In this document: piece by piece, positions 24,987-32,222 of the stretch
Layout of the letters: every line of letters starts with the position of its first letter
How positions within the stretch are numbered: position 1 is the stretch's first letter
Origin: Pseudochelatococcus sp050946405
Lineage (GTDB): Bacteria; Pseudomonadota; Alphaproteobacteria; Rhizobiales; Beijerinckiaceae
Direction: 5' to 3'
DNA: 64,000 nt
Assembly: GCF_050946405.1 (NCBI RefSeq)
Contig: NZ_JBMNUS010000006.1
Coordinates: forward strand, 124,001-188,000
Made by a program: the position numbers and the translations under genes
The notes under the pieces: generated by a model
Told to the model about the DNA's origin: nothing
The model's database searches: none
The model's input: only the letters and a program-made list of their open reading frames with translations

Positions 24987-26108
24987 TCAGGGATCGTGCC
25001 GCCGGTCGAAGCCCGGCAGCAGCGGCAGGGCGGGGTGCGCCACCGCCATGGCCTTGAACAATTGTCCCATGCCGCGCGTGTCCATGTCGATGAGGCGGTT
25101 GAGGGCGGTGTCGATATGCGCGGCGCTGCCCCCGGTGCTCGCGGCCGCGTGCGCCTGAAGCATCGCCGCGCGCTCGCGGATGCCGAGCCGCAGCAGGAAC
25201 TCGCCCTGCGTCGCCGGGCCATGGACGGCGGCGCCGGCCATTCGCGCCGCCTGCGCGAGCGCGGCGAAATCGACATGGACGGTGACGTCCGCCTCGCCCG
25301 GTTCCGCGAGCAGGGCGGTGTAGCCGTGGTCGCGCACGGCCTGCATGGTGTCGCCGTAGCCGGTGCTCAGATGGCCGTAGTCGAGGACGAGAAGCGCACC
25401 GCCCTGGGCGACGAGGCGCTCTGTGATCTGGCGCATGGCGATGAGGTGGCTGGCGGGAAATTCCATCAGCACGCCTTCGGGCGCGGCGCGCGTCAGCGCC
25501 GGTTCGGGGGCGTTGGCGAGGCCGAAGGTGAGTTCGCCGGCGGCGTCGAGGCCGACGAGGCGCTCGAACCAGCCTTCCCGCCCGCGCACGTACTGGCGCA
25601 CGGGCAGGCAATCGAAAAATTCGTTGGCGATGATGATGGCGGGGCCGGCGGGCACCTGCGCGAACGCGTCGTGCCAGGCGGGCGAAAAGCCGGAATCGGC
25701 GAGCGTTTCCGCCTGAAGCCGGCGCAGGACGGGGCTCATTTCCACCATATGCACGTCGATCGCGGCATGGAAGGCGGGCAGCACGCGCGCGGCGCGCAGC
25801 GCGTCCTTCATCAGCGTGCCGCGTCCGGGGCCGAGTTCGACGAGCCGCACGCGCGCGGGCTCGCCCATGTGGCGCCAGGTGTCCGCCGCCCACAGGCCCA
25901 GCAGTTCGCCGAACATCTGCGAGATTTCCGGCGCGGTGATGAAATCGCCGGCGAGGCCGAGCGGATCGCGCGTCATGTAATAGCCGTGGCGCGGATGCCC
26001 GAGACAGAGCGCCATGTAAAGCTCGACCGAGATCGGCCCGTTGGCGGTGATGACGGCCTTCATTTCCTGCGCGAGCGGGGTGTCCGTTTTGGGCGTATCG
26101 TTGTTCAT
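24987..26108 (-). CDS. SAM-dependent methyltransferase, MidA/NDUFAF7 family
   Basis: The 373-residue protein shows the DUF185 layout: PISVELYMALCLGHPRHGYY near residue 24, DPLGLAGDFITAPEISQMFGELLGLW, the SAM-binding ELGPGRGTLMKDALR near 93, and ANEFFDCLPVRQYV near 160. The eukaryotic homologue NDUFAF7 dimethylates an arginine of a complex I subunit; a parallel role in bacteria is possible but unproven. ATG at 26108 overlaps the lgt stop by 4 bases, so translation is coupled. The lgt-midA-pgeF order is common in alphaproteobacteria. Confidence 0.88.
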   Translation of the reverse strand: MNNDTPKTDTPLAQEMKAVITANGPISVELYMALCLGHPRHGYYMTRDPLGLAGDFITAPEISQMFGELLGLWAADTWRHMGEPARVRLVELGPGRGTLMKDALRAARVLPAFHAAIDVHMVEMSPVLRRLQAETLADSGFSPAWHDAFAQVPAGPAIIIANEFFDCLPVRQYVRGREGWFERLVGLDAAGELTFGLANAPEPALTRAAPEGVLMEFPASHLIAMRQITERLVAQGGALLVLDYGHLSTGYGDTMQAVRDHGYTALLAEPGEADVTVHVDFAALAQAARMAGAAVHGPATQGEFLLRLGIRERAAMLQAHAAASTGGSAAHIDTALNRLIDMDTRGMGQLFKAMAVAHPALPLLPGFDRRHDP

Positions 26109-27040
26109 GCGGCTTTCTCCGGTGTTTCCGTCGCGTTTCGTGGTGAGTGCGCGCAGGCGCGCGCGATGAGCCACAGGCCGGCCGCCAGCAGGGGCAGGCT
26201 CAGCAGCATTCCCATCGTGATGCCGCCGCCGAGCGCCGAGACGTTCGTGCCGAACAGGAAACCGAGCTGCGCGTCGGGCTCGCGAAAGAACTCGCAGACG
26301 CTGCGCGCGATCGCGTATCCCGCCGCGAAGACGCCCGTCGCCAGCCCCGGACGGCGGAAGCCGGCGGTGCGCACGACGATGGCGAGCAGCACGAACAGCA
26401 GCAACCCTTCCGCGAAGGCCTCGTAAAGCTGGCTCGGATGGCGGGCAACAGGCCCGGCGTGCGGAAACACCACGGCGAAGGGAAGATCGGGCGCGGGCCG
26501 CCCCCATAATTCGCCGTTGACGAAATTGGCGATGCGGCCGAAGAAAAGGCCGATGGGCACCACGGTCGCCGCCACGTCGAAGAGCGACAGCACGGGGATG
26601 CCCCTCGCCCGCGCCAGCAGCACCATGCCGACGGCTGCCCCGGCAAGGCCGCCGTGGAAGGCCATGCCGCCCTGCCATACGGCGAAGATCGACAGCGGAT
26701 CGGCGAGATACTGGCCCGGATTGTAGAACAGCACGTAGCCGAGACGCCCGCCCAGCACGACGCCGAACGCGACGTAGACGAGCATGTCGTCGATGTCGGC
26801 GGCCGACGGCCGGGGCACGCGGCCCCACAGCGATGCGGCGCCGGCGAGGCGGCGCGCATAAAACCACCCGCCCACGAGGCCGGCGATGTAGGCCAGCGCA
26901 TACCAGCGGATCGCCACCGGCCCGACGGCGAAGGCCACCGGATCGATGGCCGGAAAGGCGAGCGGCGCGGCCAGGACAGGCGCGGCCAGGAGAGGGGCGG
27001 CAAGGAGAGGGGCGGCAAGGAGAAGGGCGGATGTCGGCAT
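26105..27040 (-). CDS. lgt: prolipoprotein diacylglyceryl transferase
   Basis: Lgt transfers diacylglyceryl from phosphatidylglycerol to the cysteine of prolipoproteins in the inner membrane. The 311-residue protein shows FPAIDPVAFAVGPVAIRWYALAY near the N-terminus, FHGGLAGAAVG with the essential-type His, and the signature GRIANFVNGELWGR near residue 170. Several membrane helices are evident. Before FPAIDP it carries an unusual run of LLAAP units encoded by 15-base tandem repeats at 26964-27030. ATG at 27040 is used, and the repeat could make the true start hard to place. The stop overlaps the midA start. Confidence 0.9.
   Translation of the reverse strand: MPTSALLLAAPLLAAPLLAAPVLAAPLAFPAIDPVAFAVGPVAIRWYALAYIAGLVGGWFYARRLAGAASLWGRVPRPSAADIDDMLVYVAFGVVLGGRLGYVLFYNPGQYLADPLSIFAVWQGGMAFHGGLAGAAVGMVLLARARGIPVLSLFDVAATVVPIGLFFGRIANFVNGELWGRPAPDLPFAVVFPHAGPVARHPSQLYEAFAEGLLLFVLLAIVVRTAGFRRPGLATGVFAAGYAIARSVCEFFREPDAQLGFLFGTNVSALGGGITMGMLLSLPLLAAGLWLIARACAHSPRNATETPEKAA
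26964..27030 (-). repeat. 15-base tandem repeat encoding LLAAP units at the Lgt N-terminus
   Basis: On the plus strand units such as GGCGCGGCCAGGACA, GGCGCGGCCAGGAGA and GGGGCGGCAAGGAGA (twice) follow each other, giving about four and a half copies. Because the unit is 15 bases, copy-number changes keep the reading frame. Confidence 0.85.
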
Positions 27041-27114
27041 GCTTGCTCCAGGGCGATTCCGGCAAGAGAGGGCACCGCTTTTGCGTCCGAAATTGCATAA
27101 AAGCAATTAAAGAC

Positions 27115-27153
27115 GGGGCGCTTCCGCGATTCGGGGAAAAGCGGAAGCGCCCC
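27115..27153 (-). terminator. hairpin downstream of the CBS-BON gene, likely terminator
   Basis: GGGGCGCTTCCGC and GCGGAAGCGCCCC pair over 13 bases with a 13-base loop. Read on the minus strand the hairpin is followed by GTCTTTAATTGCTTTTA. It lies 86 bases after the CBS-BON stop and before lgt. Confidence 0.65.
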
Positions 27154-27238
27154 GGACACGATGCCGTCACTGACCCTGTCGCACGCCGCGCGTCAAGCCC
27201 GCTCTTGCTCTCCCGCCGTCAATCCTGCGCGACCGCCG

Positions 27239-27958
27239 TCAATGGCGCCCGCTCTGGCCTTCCGGCTGGTCGAGGACGACGCCCGAGAGCGGCTCCACGA
27301 GGATGAGCTCGTCCCGCACCTCGCGCACGCCGGGAACCGATTCGATCAGCACCTTCAGCGCGTCGCGCACGGTGGCGTCGAAGATGGTGCCGCGCAGCGT
27401 CACCACGCCGTCCTCGACATCGGGAGCGGGAATGTAGGGCGGCGCCCACGGCTCGCGCGCGATGGCGTCGGTGATCTGGTCGCGGATGCTCTGGTCGCCG
27501 GCGAGCGCCGGGCGGCTGAACTGCTTCGCGAGTGCCCGCAGCAGGTCCACGCGGCTGACGATGCCGACGAGCTTGCCGTTGGCCGTGACCGGAACCCGCT
27601 TGATGTGGTTCTTCTCGAACAGCGCGACGATATCGGCGAGCGGCGTGTATTGCGTGACGGTGAGGGGATCGGGCGTCATCACGTCCTTCACGCGCCGCGC
27701 GTTGGCTTCAACGTAGTCGGCCGCGGCCTTGGCCGGGCCGAGCACGAACTCCAGCCAGCGGGTGCGCTCGCGCTGGGTGCCGAGTTCCGAGCGGCGCAGG
27801 AAATCGCCTTCGGTCACGACGCCGACGAGATTGTGTTCGGCGTCGACCACCGGAAGGCCGCTGATCTTCTTTTCAAGCATCAGGCTGACGACATCGGCGA
27901 TGCGGTCTTCCGGCGTCACGGTGATGACGTCGCGGGTCATGATATCGGCGGCTTTCAC
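27239..27958 (-). CDS. CBS domain pair and BON domain protein
   Basis: The 239-residue protein has two CBS domains, ADIMTRDVITVTPEDRIADV with LPVVDAEHNLVGVVTEGDFL and VKDVMTPDPLTVTQYTPLADI with VPVTANGKLVGIVSRVDLLRAL, then a BON domain of about 70 residues (VEDGVVTLRGTIFDATVRDALKVLIESVPGV). CBS pairs bind adenosine nucleotides, and BON domains are linked to membrane or phospholipid binding, so a nucleotide-sensing regulator is likely. The frame opens further upstream, but GTG at 27958 has AGGGAGAG before it and starts exactly at the first CBS domain. A hairpin terminator follows. Confidence 0.87.
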   Translation of the reverse strand: MKAADIMTRDVITVTPEDRIADVVSLMLEKKISGLPVVDAEHNLVGVVTEGDFLRRSELGTQRERTRWLEFVLGPAKAAADYVEANARRVKDVMTPDPLTVTQYTPLADIVALFEKNHIKRVPVTANGKLVGIVSRVDLLRALAKQFSRPALAGDQSIRDQITDAIAREPWAPPYIPAPDVEDGVVTLRGTIFDATVRDALKVLIESVPGVREVRDELILVEPLSGVVLDQPEGQSGRH

Positions 27959-28398
27959 GGGGGCTCTCCCTTCTGCTTTCACGGTCGGCGCCGCGCGGGC
28001 GCCGCAACTGTAGCGGGTCTCTGGCCATGGTTTCCAGCATGAGTCTCTAGCATGCGCTTTCGTCCGGCCACTTGACGCCGCGCAACGCGTCGTCGCGCCT
28101 CCCGAAAGTATCATGAACGGACGGAAACCGCATTCCTGAACAAGTCTCTTCCCGAATTACCCGACATATGCGACAGGCCCGGTTGTGAGCATCCGCAGTA
28201 TTTTTCTGTCACACTAGGCGTGTATAAGATTTCTTATAGCAAATTTCTATTCTATATCGGCAGCTTGAGATCGGGGCGGACTTCAGGTCAATGCGAAAAT
28301 GGCTCGGGGCGAACGCTCCGGCGCGGTTCGTCGTGCGGTCCGGTCGGCTCCCCGGCGCTGCGCCGGGTCGCCGAATTTTTATCGGGAAAGGAAGAAGC
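27959..28398. other. divergent intergenic region between CBS-BON and patatin genes
   Basis: About 440 bases hold no convincing gene. An AT-rich part at 28195-28260 (with TATAAG at 28221) is the likely promoter zone of the patatin-GntP operon, but no clear -35 and -10 pair stands out. The patatin frame can be extended upstream by 36 codons into this region without family similarity. Confidence 0.45.
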
Positions 28399-29478
28399 AT
28401 GACCGACAGGGTATCCGAGACCGTCCGGGGAACCGAAGACGATCCGCTGCTGATCGATCTGGCGTTTCAGGGAGGCGGTTCGCACGGCGCTTTCACCTGG
28501 GGCGTGGTGGAGAGCATTCTCGACGATCCGACGCTGAAGATCGAAAGCATCACCGGCACCTCGGCCGGCGCCATGAACGCGGCCGTGCTCGCCTACGGAT
28601 ACACGCTGAACGGCCGCGAGGGCGCCAAGGCGGCGCTCGAGAACTTCTGGCGCAAGGTCAGCGACGCCGCCCGTTTCAGCCCGCTTCAGCGCGCCCCCCT
28701 CGATGTGCTGCTCGGCAACTGGACGCTCGACAACTCGCCCGGCTACGTCTTTTACGACCTCATCAGCCGGCTGTTCTCGCCCTACGATCTCAACCCGACC
28801 AACGCCAATCCGCTGCGCGACATCCTTGAGGAAGTCATCGATTTCGAGCGGCTGCGGCTTTCCCCGATCAAGCTGTTCATCGGCGCGACCAACGTGCGCA
28901 CGGGCCTGCCGCGCGTCTTCCGCGGCCACAACCTTTCCGTGGACGCGCTCCTTGCCTCGGCCTGCCTGCCGCTGGTGCATCAGGCCGTCGAGATCGACGG
29001 CGAGGCCTACTGGGACGGAGGCTTCTCCGGCAATCCGCTGCTGACGCCGATCATCCGCGAGAGCGATGCGCGCGACACCATTCTCGTGCAGATCAATCCG
29101 ATCGAGCGCCCCGGCGTGCCGAAGACCGCGCGCGACATTCTCAACCGCCTCAACGAGATCGCCTTCAATTCGAGTCTCAAGAAAGAGCTGCGCAGCATCG
29201 CCATGTTCACGCGGCTGATCCGCGAGGAAGGCGAGCTGGATCATGTGGCGTGGGTCGAGCAATGGGCCGACATGCGCATGCACCGCATCACCACGCCGCT
29301 GATGACGAAGCTCGGCGCTTCTTCCAAGATGAACGCCGAATGGGAGTTCCTCAACCTGCTGCGCGACGAGGGCCGCGTCACGGCCGACGCCTTCCTGCGC
29401 GATCACCGGCGGGATCTGGGGCTGCGGCCGACCTTCGATCTCGACACGCTGCTCGACAACCTCCTCGAACAGGCCTGA
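28399..29478 (+). CDS. patatin-like phospholipase family protein
   Basis: This 359-residue serine hydrolase has the patatin landmarks in order: oxyanion loop QGGGSHGAFTWG near residue 24, nucleophile elbow ITGTSAGAMNA near 50, and DGGFSGNPL near 210 with the catalytic Asp. The C-terminal ~130 residues resemble the extra domain of the rhizobial group often encoded near 3-hydroxybutyrate metabolism. ATG at 28399 has AAAGGAAG upstream. The next gene, a GntP permease, starts 16 bases after its stop. Possible substrates are phospholipids or short-chain polyester; neither can be read from sequence. Confidence 0.88.
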   Translation: MTDRVSETVRGTEDDPLLIDLAFQGGGSHGAFTWGVVESILDDPTLKIESITGTSAGAMNAAVLAYGYTLNGREGAKAALENFWRKVSDAARFSPLQRAPLDVLLGNWTLDNSPGYVFYDLISRLFSPYDLNPTNANPLRDILEEVIDFERLRLSPIKLFIGATNVRTGLPRVFRGHNLSVDALLASACLPLVHQAVEIDGEAYWDGGFSGNPLLTPIIRESDARDTILVQINPIERPGVPKTARDILNRLNEIAFNSSLKKELRSIAMFTRLIREEGELDHVAWVEQWADMRMHRITTPLMTKLGASSKMNAEWEFLNLLRDEGRVTADAFLRDHRRDLGLRPTFDLDTLLDNLLEQA

Positions 29479-29494
29479 CCCCGGAGGGCTCCCG

Positions 29495-30955
29495 ATGGGC
29501 ATTCTCGGCATCCTGATCTCCCTCGGCCTGCTGATCTGGCTTGCCTATCGGGGCTGGAGCATCCTGCTGCTCGCGCCGGCATGCGCGATCATCGTCGCGC
29601 TGCTCGCCGGCCAGCCGGCGCTGGCCAACTGGACGCAGATCTTCATGGGCAACGCCGCGGGCTTCGTGGCGCAGTTCTTCGCCATCTTCCTGCTCGGCGC
29701 GGTGTTCGGCAAGCTCATGGAGGCGAGCGGCTCCGTGCAGGCCATCGCCAACCATATGACGGAGAAGCTCGGCACCGGCCGCGCGATCCTCGCGATCGTG
29801 CTGGCCGGCGCCGTCGTCACCTACGGCGGCGTCAGCCTCTTCGTCGCCTTCTTCGTGCTCGCGCCGATGGGGCACGCCCTGTTCAAGGCGGCGAACATCC
29901 CGCACCGGCTGATGCCGGCCGCGATCATGCTCGGCACCTCCACCTTCACCATGTCGGCCATGCCCGGCACGCCGGCGATCCAGAACGCCATCCCGATGCC
30001 GTTCTTCGGCACCAATCCCTTCGCCGCGCCGGGGCTCGGCATCATCGCCTCCGCCATCATGCTGGGCTTCGGCCTGTGGTGGCTGGGCCGCGCCGAGCGC
30101 AAGGCGCGGCTTGCGGGCGAGCGCTACACCTATGCGGGCGTCGGCGACGAGACGGCCGCCACCGCCGCCGGCAGCGAGATCGTGCGCGCGCGGGCCACGG
30201 CGGCGCGCGAGTTCGATCCCGACGAGATCAAGCGCGGCGGGCGCGCGAGCCGCCTGCCGCCCATCCATGTCGCGGCGGCGCCCCTCGTCGTGGTGGTGCT
30301 CGTGAACCTCATCATGTCGTTCGCGGTGCTGCCGAACTACGATGCCTCGTATCTCGCCACGGATGCCTTCGGCAACACCTCGCTGTCGGCGGTGGCCGGC
30401 GTGTGGTCGGTGATCGTGGCGCTCTTCGCGGCGATTCTCGTGCTGGTCGCCACCAACCGCAAGCGCCTGCCGCGCATCCGCGCCACGCTCGATTCGGGCG
30501 CGAACGCCTCGGTGCTGCCCATTCTCAACGTCGCGAGTCTCGTCGGCTTCGGCGCGGTCGTGGCGGCCATGCCGGCTTTCGAGATGGTGAAGCAATGGGT
30601 GCTCGGCATCGAGGGCGGGCCGCTGGTGTCGCTGGCCATTTCCACCAACATCCTCGCCGCTCTCACGGGCTCCGCTTCCGGCGGTCTCACCATCGCCCTC
30701 GATGCGCTCGGCCCGACCTACATGCAGATCGCGTCACAGACCGGTCTCGATCCGGGCCTGATGCACCGCGTGGCCGTGATCGGCGCCGGCACGCTCGACG
30801 CCCTGCCGCATAACGGCGCCGTGGTGACGCTGCTCGCCGTCTGCGGCTCCACCCATAAGGACAGCTATTTCGATATCGTGATGGCGGGGATCGTCAGCGC
30901 GCTGGTGGCGCTCGTGGCCGTCATCGTGCTCGGATCGACGCTCGGGTCGTTCTGA
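29495..30955 (+). CDS. GntP family permease (organic acid:H+ symporter)
   Basis: The 486-residue protein has about 12 hydrophobic segments and GntP-family blocks such as GAVFGKLMEASGSVQAIANHM near residue 69, AVVTYGGVSLFVAFFVLAPM near 109, STFTMSAMPGTPAIQNAIP near 150 and VAVIGAGTLDALPHNGAVVTLL near 427. Family substrates are gluconate, 3-hydroxybutyrate and related acids. Coupling to a patatin-like hydrolase favours 3-hydroxybutyrate, by inference from context only. A strong terminator follows. Confidence 0.88.
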   Translation: MGILGILISLGLLIWLAYRGWSILLLAPACAIIVALLAGQPALANWTQIFMGNAAGFVAQFFAIFLLGAVFGKLMEASGSVQAIANHMTEKLGTGRAILAIVLAGAVVTYGGVSLFVAFFVLAPMGHALFKAANIPHRLMPAAIMLGTSTFTMSAMPGTPAIQNAIPMPFFGTNPFAAPGLGIIASAIMLGFGLWWLGRAERKARLAGERYTYAGVGDETAATAAGSEIVRARATAAREFDPDEIKRGGRASRLPPIHVAAAPLVVVVLVNLIMSFAVLPNYDASYLATDAFGNTSLSAVAGVWSVIVALFAAILVLVATNRKRLPRIRATLDSGANASVLPILNVASLVGFGAVVAAMPAFEMVKQWVLGIEGGPLVSLAISTNILAALTGSASGGLTIALDALGPTYMQIASQTGLDPGLMHRVAVIGAGTLDALPHNGAVVTLLAVCGSTHKDSYFDIVMAGIVSALVALVAVIVLGSTLGSF

Positions 30956-30990
30956 ACCGCTGCGCCGCGCAGGCATCGCCGGAGGGACGG

Positions 30991-31017
30991 GACCGCGCGG
31001 CATCGCGCGGTCTTTTC
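30991..31017 (+). terminator. rho-independent terminator after the GntP permease gene
   Basis: GACCGCGCG and CGCGCGGTC form a perfect 9-bp stem with loop GCAT, followed by TTTTCGTTT. Confidence 0.85.
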
Positions 31018-31099
31018 GTTTCGTCCGGCGGCAAAGGGGGTTGATTTATCCCGATCATTCTATAGAACAAAACGTGACTATCGGTGTGGCGGGAGCGGC

Positions 31100-32194
31100 A
31101 TGAACTGGTCTGGGCAGCAGGACGAGGCGCTGAAGGCGGTGGCGCGATGGCTGAAAACCGGCGATCCGCAGGTGTTTCGCCTGTTCGGCTTCGCCGGCAC
31201 GGGCAAGACCACGCTGGCGCGCCACATCGCGGAGGACGTCGACGGCGATGTCGTCTTCGGCGCCTATACCGGCAAGGCGGCGTCGGTGCTGCGGGCGCGG
31301 GGTTGCGAGGGCGCGGCGACGATCCACAGCCTGATCTACCGCTCGCGCACCAACGAGGATGAGGACGCGCCTTCCTTCGTGCTCAACCGCCAGTCGGACG
31401 CGGGCAAGGCGGCTCTCATCATCGTGGACGAATGCTCGATGGTGGACGAGGAGCTGGGGCGCGACCTGCTGTCGTTCGGCGTGCCGGTGCTGGTGCTGGG
31501 CGACCCGGCGCAATTGCCGCCGGTGCGCGGCGGCGGCTTCTTCACCGAGGCCGAGCCGGACGTGATGCTGACGGAAGTGCACCGGCAGGCGCGCGACAAC
31601 CCGATCATCCGCCTGTCGATGGCGGTGCGCGAGGGCGGCGAACTGCCGCGCATCATGGAGGAGGGCACCCGCGTCATCACCCGGCGCGAGATCGACGCCG
31701 ACCAGGTGATGCGCGCCGATCAGGTGCTGGTGGGCATGAACCGCACGCGCCGCCTCTACAACGGCCGCATCCGCGCGCTGCTTGGGTTTAGGGATGCGCT
31801 GCCGGCGGCGGGGGAAAAGCTGGTGTGCCTGCGCAACAACAAGACGAAGGGCCTGTTCAACGGCAGTACGTGGTCGATCAAGGCGCTGCGCGGCGAGGCG
31901 AAGGGCCTCCTCAAGATGGAGGTGACGCCCGAGGACGAGGCGGCGCGGCGCGGCGTCGACGTTTCCGTGCTGACGGAGTTTTTCACCGGCGCGGAGGAAG
32001 ACATTCCCTTTTCCGCCCGCCGCGATACGGACGAGTTCACCTACGGCTACGCGCTCACCGTCCACAAGGCGCAGGGCTCGCAATGGGACGAGGTGGTGCT
32101 GTTCGACGAATCGCGCGCCTTCCGTGAGCACCGCGCGCGCTGGCTCTACACCGGTATCACCCGCGCGGCGGAGCGGCTGACGGTGGTGGCGTGA
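31100..32194 (+). CDS. ATP-dependent RecD-like DNA helicase
   Basis: The 364-residue helicase has Walker A LFGFAGTGKTTLARH near residue 28, the superfamily 1 motif Ia region FGAYTGKAASVL, Walker B IIVDECSMV near 109, motif III VLGDPAQLPPVRGGGFF near 132, the UvrD_C_2 block YALTVHKAQGSQWDEVVLFD near 317, and RWLYTGITRAAERL at the end. It is much shorter than RecD2 and lacks extra N-terminal domains, as in small phage-like or alphaproteobacterial RecD-type helicases. ATG at 31100 aligns with the family start. The cckA gene is convergent, 28 bases away. Confidence 0.88.
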   Translation: MNWSGQQDEALKAVARWLKTGDPQVFRLFGFAGTGKTTLARHIAEDVDGDVVFGAYTGKAASVLRARGCEGAATIHSLIYRSRTNEDEDAPSFVLNRQSDAGKAALIIVDECSMVDEELGRDLLSFGVPVLVLGDPAQLPPVRGGGFFTEAEPDVMLTEVHRQARDNPIIRLSMAVREGGELPRIMEEGTRVITRREIDADQVMRADQVLVGMNRTRRLYNGRIRALLGFRDALPAAGEKLVCLRNNKTKGLFNGSTWSIKALRGEAKGLLKMEVTPEDEAARRGVDVSVLTEFFTGAEEDIPFSARRDTDEFTYGYALTVHKAQGSQWDEVVLFDESRAFREHRARWLYTGITRAAERLTVVA

Positions 32195-32222
32195 GCGCGC
32201 GGGGCGCGGGGCGTGAAATGCC

